Shown in pieces: positions 18,839 through 26,632 of a stretch of 64,000 bases of DNA (positions within the stretch are counted from its first letter, which is position 1; every line of letters starts with the position of its first letter). This DNA comes from CAG-103 sp963627135. GTDB lineage: Bacteria > Bacillota > Clostridia > Oscillospirales > Oscillospiraceae. The notes below the pieces were generated by a model that made no database searches, was not told where the DNA came from, and worked only from the letters and a program-made list of their open reading frames with translations. Where the stretch lies: NCBI GenBank assembly GCA_963627135.1, contig CAVFZY010000008.1:74646-138645 (forward strand). Direction: 5' to 3'. The position numbers and the translations under genes are program-made.

Positions 18839-21259
18839 ATGGATAACACAACTTCTATAGACCATGCGGAATTTACCGCCCGGCGCAGCCTGCCCATGAT
18901 GGCGCTGCGCGGCCTGACCGTGTTTCCGGGCATGATGCTGACCTTTGAGGTCGAGCGCAGCATGTCCATCGCGGCGCTGAACATGGCCATGAGCGACGAT
19001 CAGATCATCTATCTGGTCCCGCAGAAAGACATCGCGACCGATATCCCCACGCCGGACGATGTGTACGGCGTGGGCACGGTCTGCCGCATCAAGCAGATGA
19101 TGAAGCAGCCCGGCACCAAGACTGTCCGTGTCATGGCCGAGGGCATCGAGCGCGGCCGGACGCTGGCCGTGCGCACGGACACGCCCTGCTTCGTGGCCGA
19201 GGTCGAGCCGATGCCGGACGTGGCCGAGCGCAAAACGGCCCGCACCGAGGCGCTCATCCGCCACTGCTGCAACCTGTTTGACGCCTACGTCACCGCGTCC
19301 GGCAATATGGCGCCGGAGTCGGTCATCAGTGTGCTCAGCAGTACGAACGCGGCGTTCGTGTCGAATTTCATCTCCCAGCACGTGTTCCTTCGCCCGGAAG
19401 AGAAGCAGGAGCTGCTGGAGGAGACGCGCCCGAGCCGGAGACTGTCCAAGCTCTCGAAAATGGTGCTGCACGAGACGAGCGTGCTCGGCCTGCAGCATCA
19501 GCTCGAGGAGGCGGCGCAGGACCGCCTGAACCAGACGCAGCAGGAGTATCTGCTGCGCGAGCAGATGAAGATCATCCAGGCGGAGCTCGGTGAGTCCGAC
19601 GATCCGGACTCCGAGAGCGCGGACTACCGAGAAAAGATCCTTGCCCTGCACCTGCCGGAGGACTCCGAGCAGCGCCTGCTCAAAGAGGTCGACCGGCTCA
19701 AAAAGCAGCCGTTCGGCTCGTCGGAGGCGTCCGTCATCCGCAACTATCTGGACATCTGCCTCGAGCTGCCGTGGAACACACGCACGCAGGAAACGCTTGA
19801 CGTGTGCGCTGCGCGCGAGGTGCTTGACAAAGAACACTTTGGGCTCGAGAAGGTCAAGGACCGCATCACGGAGTATTTGGCCGTGCGCCAGCTCGCGCCC
19901 GATGTCAAGGGCGGCGTGCTGTGCCTCGTCGGCCCTCCGGGAACCGGCAAGACAAGCATCGCCATGAGCATCGCCCATGCCACGAACCGCAAGCTCGCGC
20001 GAATCTCCCTCGGCGGCGTGCACGACGAGGCGGAGATCCGCGGCCACCGCAAGACGTATGTCGGCGCCATGCCCGGCCGCATCATCAACGGCCTGACCAT
20101 CGCCGGCAGCATGAATCCCGTCATGGTGCTCGACGAGATCGATAAGCTCGGCAGCGATTACCGCGGCGACCCGTCGTCGGCGCTGCTGGAGGTGCTCGAC
20201 GCGGAGCAGAACGACCATTTCCGGGATAACTTCATGGAGATCCCGGTCGACCTGTCGGATGTGTTTTTCATCCTGACGGCCAACACGCTCGATACCATCC
20301 CGCGCCCGCTGCTCGACCGCATGGAGGTCATCCAGCTCTCGAGCTATACGGATGAGGAAAAGCTGCAGATCGCAAAGCAGCATCTGCTGCCCAAACAGCG
20401 CAAGAAGCACGGCCTCAAGCCGTCGCAGTTGCGCGTGAGCGACGATGCCATCCGCGAGATCATCACGCTCTATACGCGCGAATCCGGCGTGCGCGTGCTC
20501 GAGCGCAGCCTTGCCGCCGTCTGCCGCAAGACGGCCAAGCGCATCGCGCTCGGCGAGTGCAAGAGCGTGCAGCTGCGCGCGGGCAGCGTGGCCAATTATC
20601 TCGGCCCCGCGCGCTTTGAGCCGGAGCATGTCTATGCGCAGGACGAGGTCGGCCTCGTGCGCGGCCTTGCCTGGACGTCCGTCGGCGGGGAAGTGCTCGA
20701 TGTCGAGGTCGCCGTGCTCGACGGCGCCGGCAAGCTGGAGTTGACCGGCAACCTAGGCAACGTCATGAAGGAGTCGGCGCAGGCTGCCGTCACCTATATT
20801 CGCAGCCGTGCGCAGATGCTCGGCATCGACCCGGAGTTTTATAAGAAAAAGGACATTCATATCCATTTCCCGGAGGGCGCCATTCCGAAGGACGGCCCGT
20901 CGGCCGGCATCACGATCTGCATCGCGGTCATCTCCGCGCTCACGAACACGCCAGTTCGCCGCGACCTCGCCATGACGGGCGAGATCACGCTGCGCGGCCG
21001 CATCCTGCCAATCGGCGGCCTGAAGGAAAAGACCATGGCCGCCATGCGCATCGGCATCACGACGGTCATCATCCCGCGCGAGAACGAAAAGGATCTCGAG
21101 GAGATCGACCCGACCGTGCGCAGTGCGCTCAAGTTCGTCACGACCGACCACGTGGATAAAATCCTGGACGTCGCGTTCGGCCGCCGTTTTGCTGCGGCCG
21201 TCAAGGCGGCGCACAAGGACGCGCACGGCGACGCGGCAAATGTGAATCTGCGCCAGTGA
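18839..21259 (+). CDS. lon: Lon protease
   Basis: Lon is a cytosolic AAA+ protease for misfolded and regulatory proteins. The 806-residue protein has the N-terminal substrate domain (about 1-210), a helical region, the AAA+ domain with Walker A GPPGTGKTS and Walker B MVLDEIDKLG, and the C-terminal protease domain with the dyad Ser688 (PKDGPSAGI) and Lys731 (GGLKEK). AAAGAGGA lies before the ATG. It sits in the order clpX-lon-engB, as in many Firmicutes. Confidence 0.98.
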   Translation: MDNTTSIDHAEFTARRSLPMMALRGLTVFPGMMLTFEVERSMSIAALNMAMSDDQIIYLVPQKDIATDIPTPDDVYGVGTVCRIKQMMKQPGTKTVRVMAEGIERGRTLAVRTDTPCFVAEVEPMPDVAERKTARTEALIRHCCNLFDAYVTASGNMAPESVISVLSSTNAAFVSNFISQHVFLRPEEKQELLEETRPSRRLSKLSKMVLHETSVLGLQHQLEEAAQDRLNQTQQEYLLREQMKIIQAELGESDDPDSESADYREKILALHLPEDSEQRLLKEVDRLKKQPFGSSEASVIRNYLDICLELPWNTRTQETLDVCAAREVLDKEHFGLEKVKDRITEYLAVRQLAPDVKGGVLCLVGPPGTGKTSIAMSIAHATNRKLARISLGGVHDEAEIRGHRKTYVGAMPGRIINGLTIAGSMNPVMVLDEIDKLGSDYRGDPSSALLEVLDAEQNDHFRDNFMEIPVDLSDVFFILTANTLDTIPRPLLDRMEVIQLSSYTDEEKLQIAKQHLLPKQRKKHGLKPSQLRVSDDAIREIITLYTRESGVRVLERSLAAVCRKTAKRIALGECKSVQLRAGSVANYLGPARFEPEHVYAQDEVGLVRGLAWTSVGGEVLDVEVAVLDGAGKLELTGNLGNVMKESAQAAVTYIRSRAQMLGIDPEFYKKKDIHIHFPEGAIPKDGPSAGITICIAVISALTNTPVRRDLAMTGEITLRGRILPIGGLKEKTMAAMRIGITTVIIPRENEKDLEEIDPTVRSALKFVTTDHVDKILDVAFGRRFAAAVKAAHKDAHGDAANVNLRQ

Positions 21260-21269
21260 GGAGACAGCC

Positions 21270-21863
21270 ATGGCGACACTGAACCTGAATAAGGCGGAGT
21301 TTCTCAAGTCCGCCGTCAGCCCGTCCGGCTTCCTCGCGGCCGACCTGCCGTGCATCGTTTTTGCCGGCAAGTCGAATGTCGGTAAGTCCTCGGTCATCAA
21401 CCGGCTGCTCAACCGCAAGAACTTTGCCCGCGTCGGCTCCCAGCCCGGCAAGACCGTCCATGTGAACTATTTCTGCATTGACGGCCGGGCATACTTTGTT
21501 GACCTGCCGGGCTACGGCTACGCCAGCGTCGCCAAGACGGAGCGCGCACGCTGGGGCAAACTCATGGAGGACTTCTTCTCCGACCCCGCGCGCATCACGC
21601 TCGGTGTTATGATCGTTGATGCCCGCCACAAGCCCACGGCCGACGATGAGACGATGGCGGCGTGGTTTCATTCCACCGGCTGCCCGATGGTCGTCGTGGC
21701 CAACAAGTGCGATAAGCTCAAAAAGTCGGAGATCGAGCCGAACCTTGCGCGCATCCGCGCCACGCTTTTGCTGCCGGACGATGCGGTGCTCCTGCCATTT
21801 TCGGCGGAAAAGGGTACCGGCCGAGAGGCGCTGCTTGGCGAGATTTTTTGTGCCATTGGATGA
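21270..21863 (+). CDS. engB: EngB (YsxC/YihA), ribosome-biogenesis GTPase
   Basis: EngB is an essential small GTPase of the TrmE-Era family needed for late assembly of the large ribosomal subunit. The 197-residue protein has G1 GKSNVGKSSV, G3 DLPGYGYA and G4 NKCDK. It begins 11 bases after the lon stop with a GAGGAGA site and is likely co-transcribed with lon. The family length is about 195 residues, so it is complete. Confidence 0.96.
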   Translation: MATLNLNKAEFLKSAVSPSGFLAADLPCIVFAGKSNVGKSSVINRLLNRKNFARVGSQPGKTVHVNYFCIDGRAYFVDLPGYGYASVAKTERARWGKLMEDFFSDPARITLGVMIVDARHKPTADDETMAAWFHSTGCPMVVVANKCDKLKKSEIEPNLARIRATLLLPDDAVLLPFSAEKGTGREALLGEIFCAIG

Positions 21864-21869
21864 CCCGAA

Positions 21870-21910
21870 GTGCAGAGCGTGCATTTGCGCGCTCGTGCGC
21901 TTTTTTGCGT
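21870..21910 (+). terminator. weak terminator-like hairpin after engB
   Basis: GC-rich self-complementary sequence (GCGC...GCGC) directly followed by six Ts at about 21900. The stem is short. Confidence 0.4.
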
Positions 21911-21989
21911 GCTGCGGCCTGTTTACATTTTTGTACCGCTGCGGTAAATCGATACGTTGAGCGAATATCGCAACAAGGGAGGCGGCGCT

Positions 21990-23057
21990 GTGCTCGAAAA
22001 GCTGCGACAAATTGAAAACTGGTATGCCGAGCTCGAGAGCAAGCTGGCCGACCCCGCGCACTATTCCGACCCTGCGGTGTTCACAAAGCTTTGCCGCGAG
22101 CAGCGTGAGCTGCAGCCGGTCGTGGAGGCTTACCGGGCCTATAGCGCCTGTCAGACGCAGATCGCGCAGGCGGAGGCTCTGCTGGGCGACCCCGAGCTGC
22201 ACGAGATCGCGCGCGAGGAGATCGAGCACGGCACGGCCCGCTGCGCGGAGCTCGAGCAGCAGCTGCGCGTCCTACTGCTGCCGCGCGACCCGAATGATGA
22301 GCGCAACGTCATTCTGGAGATCCGCGCCGGCGTCGGCGGAGAAGAATCGGCGCTCTTTGCGCATAGTCTTTACCGGATGTACAATATGTTTGCCGACGCG
22401 CATGGGTGGAAGACCGAGATCGCGAACCTCGATGAGACGGAGCTCGGCGGCGTGCGCGAGGCGAGTCTGCTCATCAGCGGGCGGGGGGCATACTCCCGCC
22501 TGAAGTTTGAAAGCGGGGTGCACCGCGTCCAGCGCGTGCCGGAGACGGAGACCGGCGGCCGCATCCACACCAGCACCGCCACCGTGGCCGTGCTGCCGGA
22601 GATGGACGCCGTGGAGGTGCGCATTGACCCGAAGGACCTGCAGATCGACACCTACCGCAGTTCCGGTGCCGGCGGCCAGCACGTCAATAAGACCGAAAGC
22701 GCCATCCGCATCACGCACCTGCCGACCGGCACGGTTGTCGAGTGTCAGGATGAGCGCAGCCAGTATAAAAACAAGGACCGCGCGATGAAGATCCTGGCCT
22801 CGCGCCTGTATGCTGCGGAAAGCGCCCGGCAAAACGCCGTGCGTTCGGCCGAGCGGCGCAGTCAGATCGGCACCGGGATGCGCAACGAGCGCATCCGCAC
22901 CTACAACTTCCCGCAGGGGCGGGTGACGGATCACCGCATCCGGCTGACGCTCTACAAGCTCGATCAGGTGCTCGACGGTGATCTGGATGAGATCATCGAT
23001 GCGCTCACGCTGGCTGATCAGGCCGAAAAGCTGCGCGAATCCGTGGAGGAAGCATGA
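21990..23057 (+). CDS. prfA: peptide chain release factor 1
   Basis: RF1 recognises UAA and UAG and triggers hydrolysis of the finished peptide. The 355-residue protein has the GGQ catalytic motif in RSSGAGGQHVNKTES and the class block HRVQRVPETE. The start is the GTG at 21990, preceded by GGGAGGCGGCGCT; a TTG 33 bases earlier has no ribosome binding site. Its stop overlaps the start of the following tsaC-coaE gene by four bases. prfA next to a tsaC/sua5 gene is a widespread arrangement (usually with prmC between them; none is visible here). Confidence 0.97.
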   Translation: MLEKLRQIENWYAELESKLADPAHYSDPAVFTKLCREQRELQPVVEAYRAYSACQTQIAQAEALLGDPELHEIAREEIEHGTARCAELEQQLRVLLLPRDPNDERNVILEIRAGVGGEESALFAHSLYRMYNMFADAHGWKTEIANLDETELGGVREASLLISGRGAYSRLKFESGVHRVQRVPETETGGRIHTSTATVAVLPEMDAVEVRIDPKDLQIDTYRSSGAGGQHVNKTESAIRITHLPTGTVVECQDERSQYKNKDRAMKILASRLYAAESARQNAVRSAERRSQIGTGMRNERIRTYNFPQGRVTDHRIRLTLYKLDQVLDGDLDEIIDALTLADQAEKLRESVEEA

Positions 23058-24256
23058 ATACAGAACGAATCACCACCGAGATTGCACAGGCGGCGGACAT
23101 CATCCGCGCCGGGCAGCTCGTCGCCGTCCCGACGGAGACGGTCTATGGCCTTGCCGGCAACGGGCTGGATCCCGATGCCGTTGCGCAGATCTATGAGGTC
23201 AAGGGCCGGTCGGCCGTCAAGCCGCTGTCATTGATGGTGCATGACGCGTCTGCCATGGCGCACTACTGTGCCGATGTGCCGCCGGCGGCGTACACACTGG
23301 CCGAGGCGTTCTGGCCCGGGCCGCTCACGATCGTGCTGCAGGCGAAAGCCTGCGTGCCCGAGATCGTGCGCGCAGGCGGTGAGACTGTCGGCCTGCGCTG
23401 CCCGGACCACCCGGTCACGCTGGCGCTCATCGAGGCCGCGCAGCTGCCGTTGGCCGCGCCGTCGGCCAATCCCTCCGGCGCGCCGAGCCCGAAAACGGCG
23501 GACGACGTGCTCGCGTATTTCGATGGGCAGATCGCGGCCGTCATCGACGGCGGCCCCTGTGGCATCGGCCGGGAGTCCACGCTCGTCGATCTCTCGCACA
23601 CGCCGTACCGCATTCTGCGCGCCGCCGCCGTGCCGGACGACGCCGTCTGGGACGCACTTGTGCAAAAAATGCACATCGTCGGCATCACGGGCGGCACCGG
23701 CTGCGGCAAAACGACCGCGCTCATGGAGCTTGAGCGCCAGGGCGCGCTTGTGATCGACTGCGACGCGGTGTATCATGAGCTGCTGGCGTCCAATACCGCC
23801 ATGCTCGCGGCGATCAACGCCCGTTTTCCGGGTACAATAGAAAATGGGGTGCTGCAGCGCAAAAAACTCGGCGCGGTCGTGTTCGCAGACGCGGCGGCGC
23901 TCGACGATCTCAACGCCATCACACACCGGTATGTCCGCGCTGAGGTGCGTGCTCGCCTGCGCGCTTGGGCGCGTCAGGGCGGCACGGCCGCGGCAATCGA
24001 CGCCATCGCGCTCATTGAGAGCGGGCTGGCGGAGCTGTGCACCATTACGCTCGGCGTGACGGCGCCGCGCGAGGCGCGTATTGAGCGGCTCATCGCGCGC
24101 GAGGGCGTGACGCGCGATTATGCCGAGGCGCGCATTGATGCACAGAAGCCCAACGAATGGTTTGCCAAACATTGCAGCTACGTGCTGGATAACGGCGGCA
24201 CGCTCACCGATTTTCAGCGCCGCTGCCATCAACTGATACAGGAGGTGCTCTCATGA
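23054..24256 (+). CDS. fusion of threonylcarbamoyl-AMP synthase (TsaC/Sua5) and dephospho-CoA kinase (CoaE)
   Basis: One continuous 400-residue frame holds two enzymes. Residues 1-205 are a TsaC/Sua5-type domain (VAVPTETVYGLAG, KGRSAVKPLSLMV, APSANPSG), which makes threonylcarbamoyl-AMP for t6A. Residues 206-400 are a dephospho-CoA kinase, the last step of CoA synthesis, with P-loop GGTGCGKT (213-220) and CDAVYHELL. The second domain begins with Met206, but no ribosome binding site precedes that codon. The gene overlaps prfA upstream and the aminopeptidase gene downstream by four bases each. Neither domain shows a lost motif. A frameshift artefact is unlikely because the junction is simply in frame. 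Confidence 0.92.
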   Translation: MNTERITTEIAQAADIIRAGQLVAVPTETVYGLAGNGLDPDAVAQIYEVKGRSAVKPLSLMVHDASAMAHYCADVPPAAYTLAEAFWPGPLTIVLQAKACVPEIVRAGGETVGLRCPDHPVTLALIEAAQLPLAAPSANPSGAPSPKTADDVLAYFDGQIAAVIDGGPCGIGRESTLVDLSHTPYRILRAAAVPDDAVWDALVQKMHIVGITGGTGCGKTTALMELERQGALVIDCDAVYHELLASNTAMLAAINARFPGTIENGVLQRKKLGAVVFADAAALDDLNAITHRYVRAEVRARLRAWARQGGTAAAIDAIALIESGLAELCTITLGVTAPREARIERLIAREGVTRDYAEARIDAQKPNEWFAKHCSYVLDNGGTLTDFQRRCHQLIQEVLS

Positions 24257-25662
24257 GCGAAGATAAGGAACTCAAGCAGTGGAAGGAAAAGCTGTTCTAC
24301 CAGCCGAAGAACGGTTATGATCAGATCGACGCCGAGCAGACCGGGGAGATCTTTGCCTACGCCGAGGGATATAAGCGCTTTCTCGACGCCGCGCGCACCG
24401 AGCGCGAGGCCGTTAAGGAAGCGATCCGCATGGCGGAGGCCGCGGGCTTTGTGCCGTATACGTTCGGCATGGAGCTGCAGCCGGGCTCGAAGGTGTATGT
24501 CAACAACCGCGGCAAGGCGCTCATGCTGGCCGTGCTCGGTCAGCAGCCGCTCGACCACGGCTGCGTGATTGCGGGCGCGCACATCGACTCGCCGCGCCTC
24601 GACCTCAAGCAGACACCGATGTATGAGGATTCGGAGCTGGCATATTTCAAGACGCACTATTACGGCGGCATCAAGAAGTACCAGTGGGTCACGATCCCGC
24701 TGGAGCTGCACGGCACCGTCGCGCTCAAGGACGGCAGCACGGTCGATATTGCCATCGGCCGCGAGCCGGATGAGCCGCAGTTCGTCATCACCGATCTGCT
24801 GCCGCACCTCGGCAAGGATCAGATGCGCAAGACCATGGAAGAGGGTATCACGGGTGAGGCACTCAACGTCGTCATCGGCAGCATGCCGTATGCCGGTGAG
24901 GGGCGTGACCGCGTGAAGCTCGCCGTGCTGTCCCTGCTCTATGATGAATACGGTATCACGGAAGAGGACTTTCTGTCGGCAGAGCTTGCCGCCGTGCCAG
25001 CGTTCCCGGCGCGCGACATTGGCTTTGACCGCAGCATGATCGGCGCCTATGGTCAGGACGATCGCGTGTGTGCCTACGCCGAGCTGCGCGCCATCCTCGA
25101 CCTCGACGGCGCACCGGAGCGCACGGCCGTGTGCATCCTCGCCGATAAGGAGGAGATCGGCTCCGACGGCGTGTCCGGCATGCAGTCACAGGCGTTTGAG
25201 GCCTTCATGGCCGACCTCTGCGAGCAGCAGGACGTCGCGCTGCGCCACTGCTTTGCCAAGAGTTTTTGCCTCTCGGCGGACGTCTGCGCGGCCTTTGACC
25301 CCAGCTTCCCCGAGGTGAGCGCCAAGCGCACGGAGGCCAAGCTCAATTACGGCATGGGCATCTGCAAGTTCACGGGTGCGCGCGGCAAGTCTGGCACGAG
25401 CGATGCCTCAGCCGAGCTTGTGGCCTATCTGCGCCGCCTGTTTGCCGATAACGGCGTCGTCTGGCAGCTGTCCGAGATGGGCAAGGTCGATCAGGGCGGC
25501 GGCGGCACGATCGCCAAGTTTATGGCCGACCGCAACATCGACACCATTGACGCCGGTGTGCCGGTGCTGAGCATGCATTCGCCGTTCGAGCTTGTGGCAA
25601 AGTTCGATTGCTGGATGACCTACCGCGGCGTGCTGGCGGCCTACTGCGACACGCAGGCGTGA
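24253..25662 (+). CDS. M18 family aminopeptidase
   Basis: A cytosolic zinc aminopeptidase that removes N-terminal residues, acidic or neutral ones in known relatives. The 469-residue protein shows the metal and catalytic residues of the family: His110 in GAHIDSPR, Asp269/Asp270 in GQDDR, Glu300/Glu301 in DKEEIG and His442 in SMHSPFE. It overlaps the stop of the tsaC-coaE gene (ATGA) and is the last gene of the prfA operon. The exact peptide preference is not readable. Confidence 0.93.
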   Translation: MSEDKELKQWKEKLFYQPKNGYDQIDAEQTGEIFAYAEGYKRFLDAARTEREAVKEAIRMAEAAGFVPYTFGMELQPGSKVYVNNRGKALMLAVLGQQPLDHGCVIAGAHIDSPRLDLKQTPMYEDSELAYFKTHYYGGIKKYQWVTIPLELHGTVALKDGSTVDIAIGREPDEPQFVITDLLPHLGKDQMRKTMEEGITGEALNVVIGSMPYAGEGRDRVKLAVLSLLYDEYGITEEDFLSAELAAVPAFPARDIGFDRSMIGAYGQDDRVCAYAELRAILDLDGAPERTAVCILADKEEIGSDGVSGMQSQAFEAFMADLCEQQDVALRHCFAKSFCLSADVCAAFDPSFPEVSAKRTEAKLNYGMGICKFTGARGKSGTSDASAELVAYLRRLFADNGVVWQLSEMGKVDQGGGGTIAKFMADRNIDTIDAGVPVLSMHSPFELVAKFDCWMTYRGVLAAYCDTQA

Positions 25663-25695
25663 CCGGATCGGGCAGGGGAGGACCCTACAAGGGGA

Positions 25696-25724
25696 GGACG
25701 GGCGCTGTGCCCGTTTTCCCTTGT
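25696..25724 (+). terminator. terminator after the aminopeptidase gene
   Basis: ACGGGC-GCTGT-GCCCGT hairpin inside a longer imperfect AAGGGG/CCCTT stem, followed by TTTCCCTT. Confidence 0.55.
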
Positions 25725-25749
25725 GGTGAGAAAGAAATAGTGTTATAAT
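25721..25749 (+). promoter_or_regulatory. promoter of uppP
   Basis: TTGTGG, 17 bases, TATAAT, 35 bases before the start codon. Confidence 0.65.
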
Positions 25750-25784
25750 CAAATGTTCATATCTGCACATTGGGAGGTACATCC

Positions 25785-26618
25785 GTGAGCATCTGGAATG
25801 CGATCCTACTCGGTCTGGTGCAGGGCGTCGCAGAGTTTCTGCCGATCTCCAGCTCCGGCCATTTGTCCATCCTGCAAAACCTGTTTCACATGTCTACGAC
25901 GGAAAACGGCCATCTGTTTTTCGATGTTCTGCTGCATCTGGGCACACTTATTTCCATCTGCATCGTCTACTGGCGGGACATCGTGGCCATGGTGCGCGAG
26001 ACGTTCGCGTTTTTCCGCAGCACGCGTCTGCCGGCTGAGCAGCGGCAGCGGCTTCCCGCCGCGCGCCTGGTGCTCATGATCATTCTGGCGACGCTGCCGC
26101 TGTTTCTGATCCTGCCGATCAACGATCAGGTCGAGCAGCTGTACTACCACACCTTCTTCATCGGCCTCATGCTCATCCTCACGGGTTTTCTGCTGTTTGT
26201 GGCCGATAAAATGCCCAAGGGCACGCGCACGGAGAAAAACATGCGCGTGCGCGACGCGCTCATCATCGGCGTGTGCCAGGCTGTGGCGACGATCCCGGGC
26301 CTGTCCCGGTCGGGTACCACGATCGCGGCCGGCATGGCCACGGGATTGGACCGCAGCTTTGCGGTGCGCTTCTCGTTTCTGATGTCGCTGCCTGCGGTGC
26401 TGGGTGCAAACATCCTGTCGCTGGCAAAGGCGGCCAAGACGGGCATCGATGTGTCGCTCCTGCCGGCGTACCTGATCGGCATGTTCGTGGCGATGGTTTC
26501 GGGTGTTGCGGCCATCGGCCTTGTCAAACGCCTGACGTCGAAGGGCCGCTTCGGCGCGTTTTCCTACTACTGCTGGGGCGCGGGCGCACTGACGATGATT
26601 CTGTCTCTGATTTTCTGA
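25785..26618 (+). CDS. uppP: undecaprenyl-diphosphatase (BacA/UppP)
   Basis: Recycles the lipid carrier of cell-wall synthesis by removing a phosphate from undecaprenyl diphosphate; loss or overexpression alters bacitracin sensitivity. The 277-residue membrane protein has the first motif QGVAEFLPISSSGHL and the second motif PGLSRSGTT, with about eight helices. The start is a GTG seven bases after GGGAGG. Its own promoter lies directly upstream, and ftsK follows after 14 bases. Confidence 0.96.
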   Translation: MSIWNAILLGLVQGVAEFLPISSSGHLSILQNLFHMSTTENGHLFFDVLLHLGTLISICIVYWRDIVAMVRETFAFFRSTRLPAEQRQRLPAARLVLMIILATLPLFLILPINDQVEQLYYHTFFIGLMLILTGFLLFVADKMPKGTRTEKNMRVRDALIIGVCQAVATIPGLSRSGTTIAAGMATGLDRSFAVRFSFLMSLPAVLGANILSLAKAAKTGIDVSLLPAYLIGMFVAMVSGVAAIGLVKRLTSKGRFGAFSYYCWGAGALTMILSLIF

Positions 26619-26632
26619 GAGGACGTTATAAA

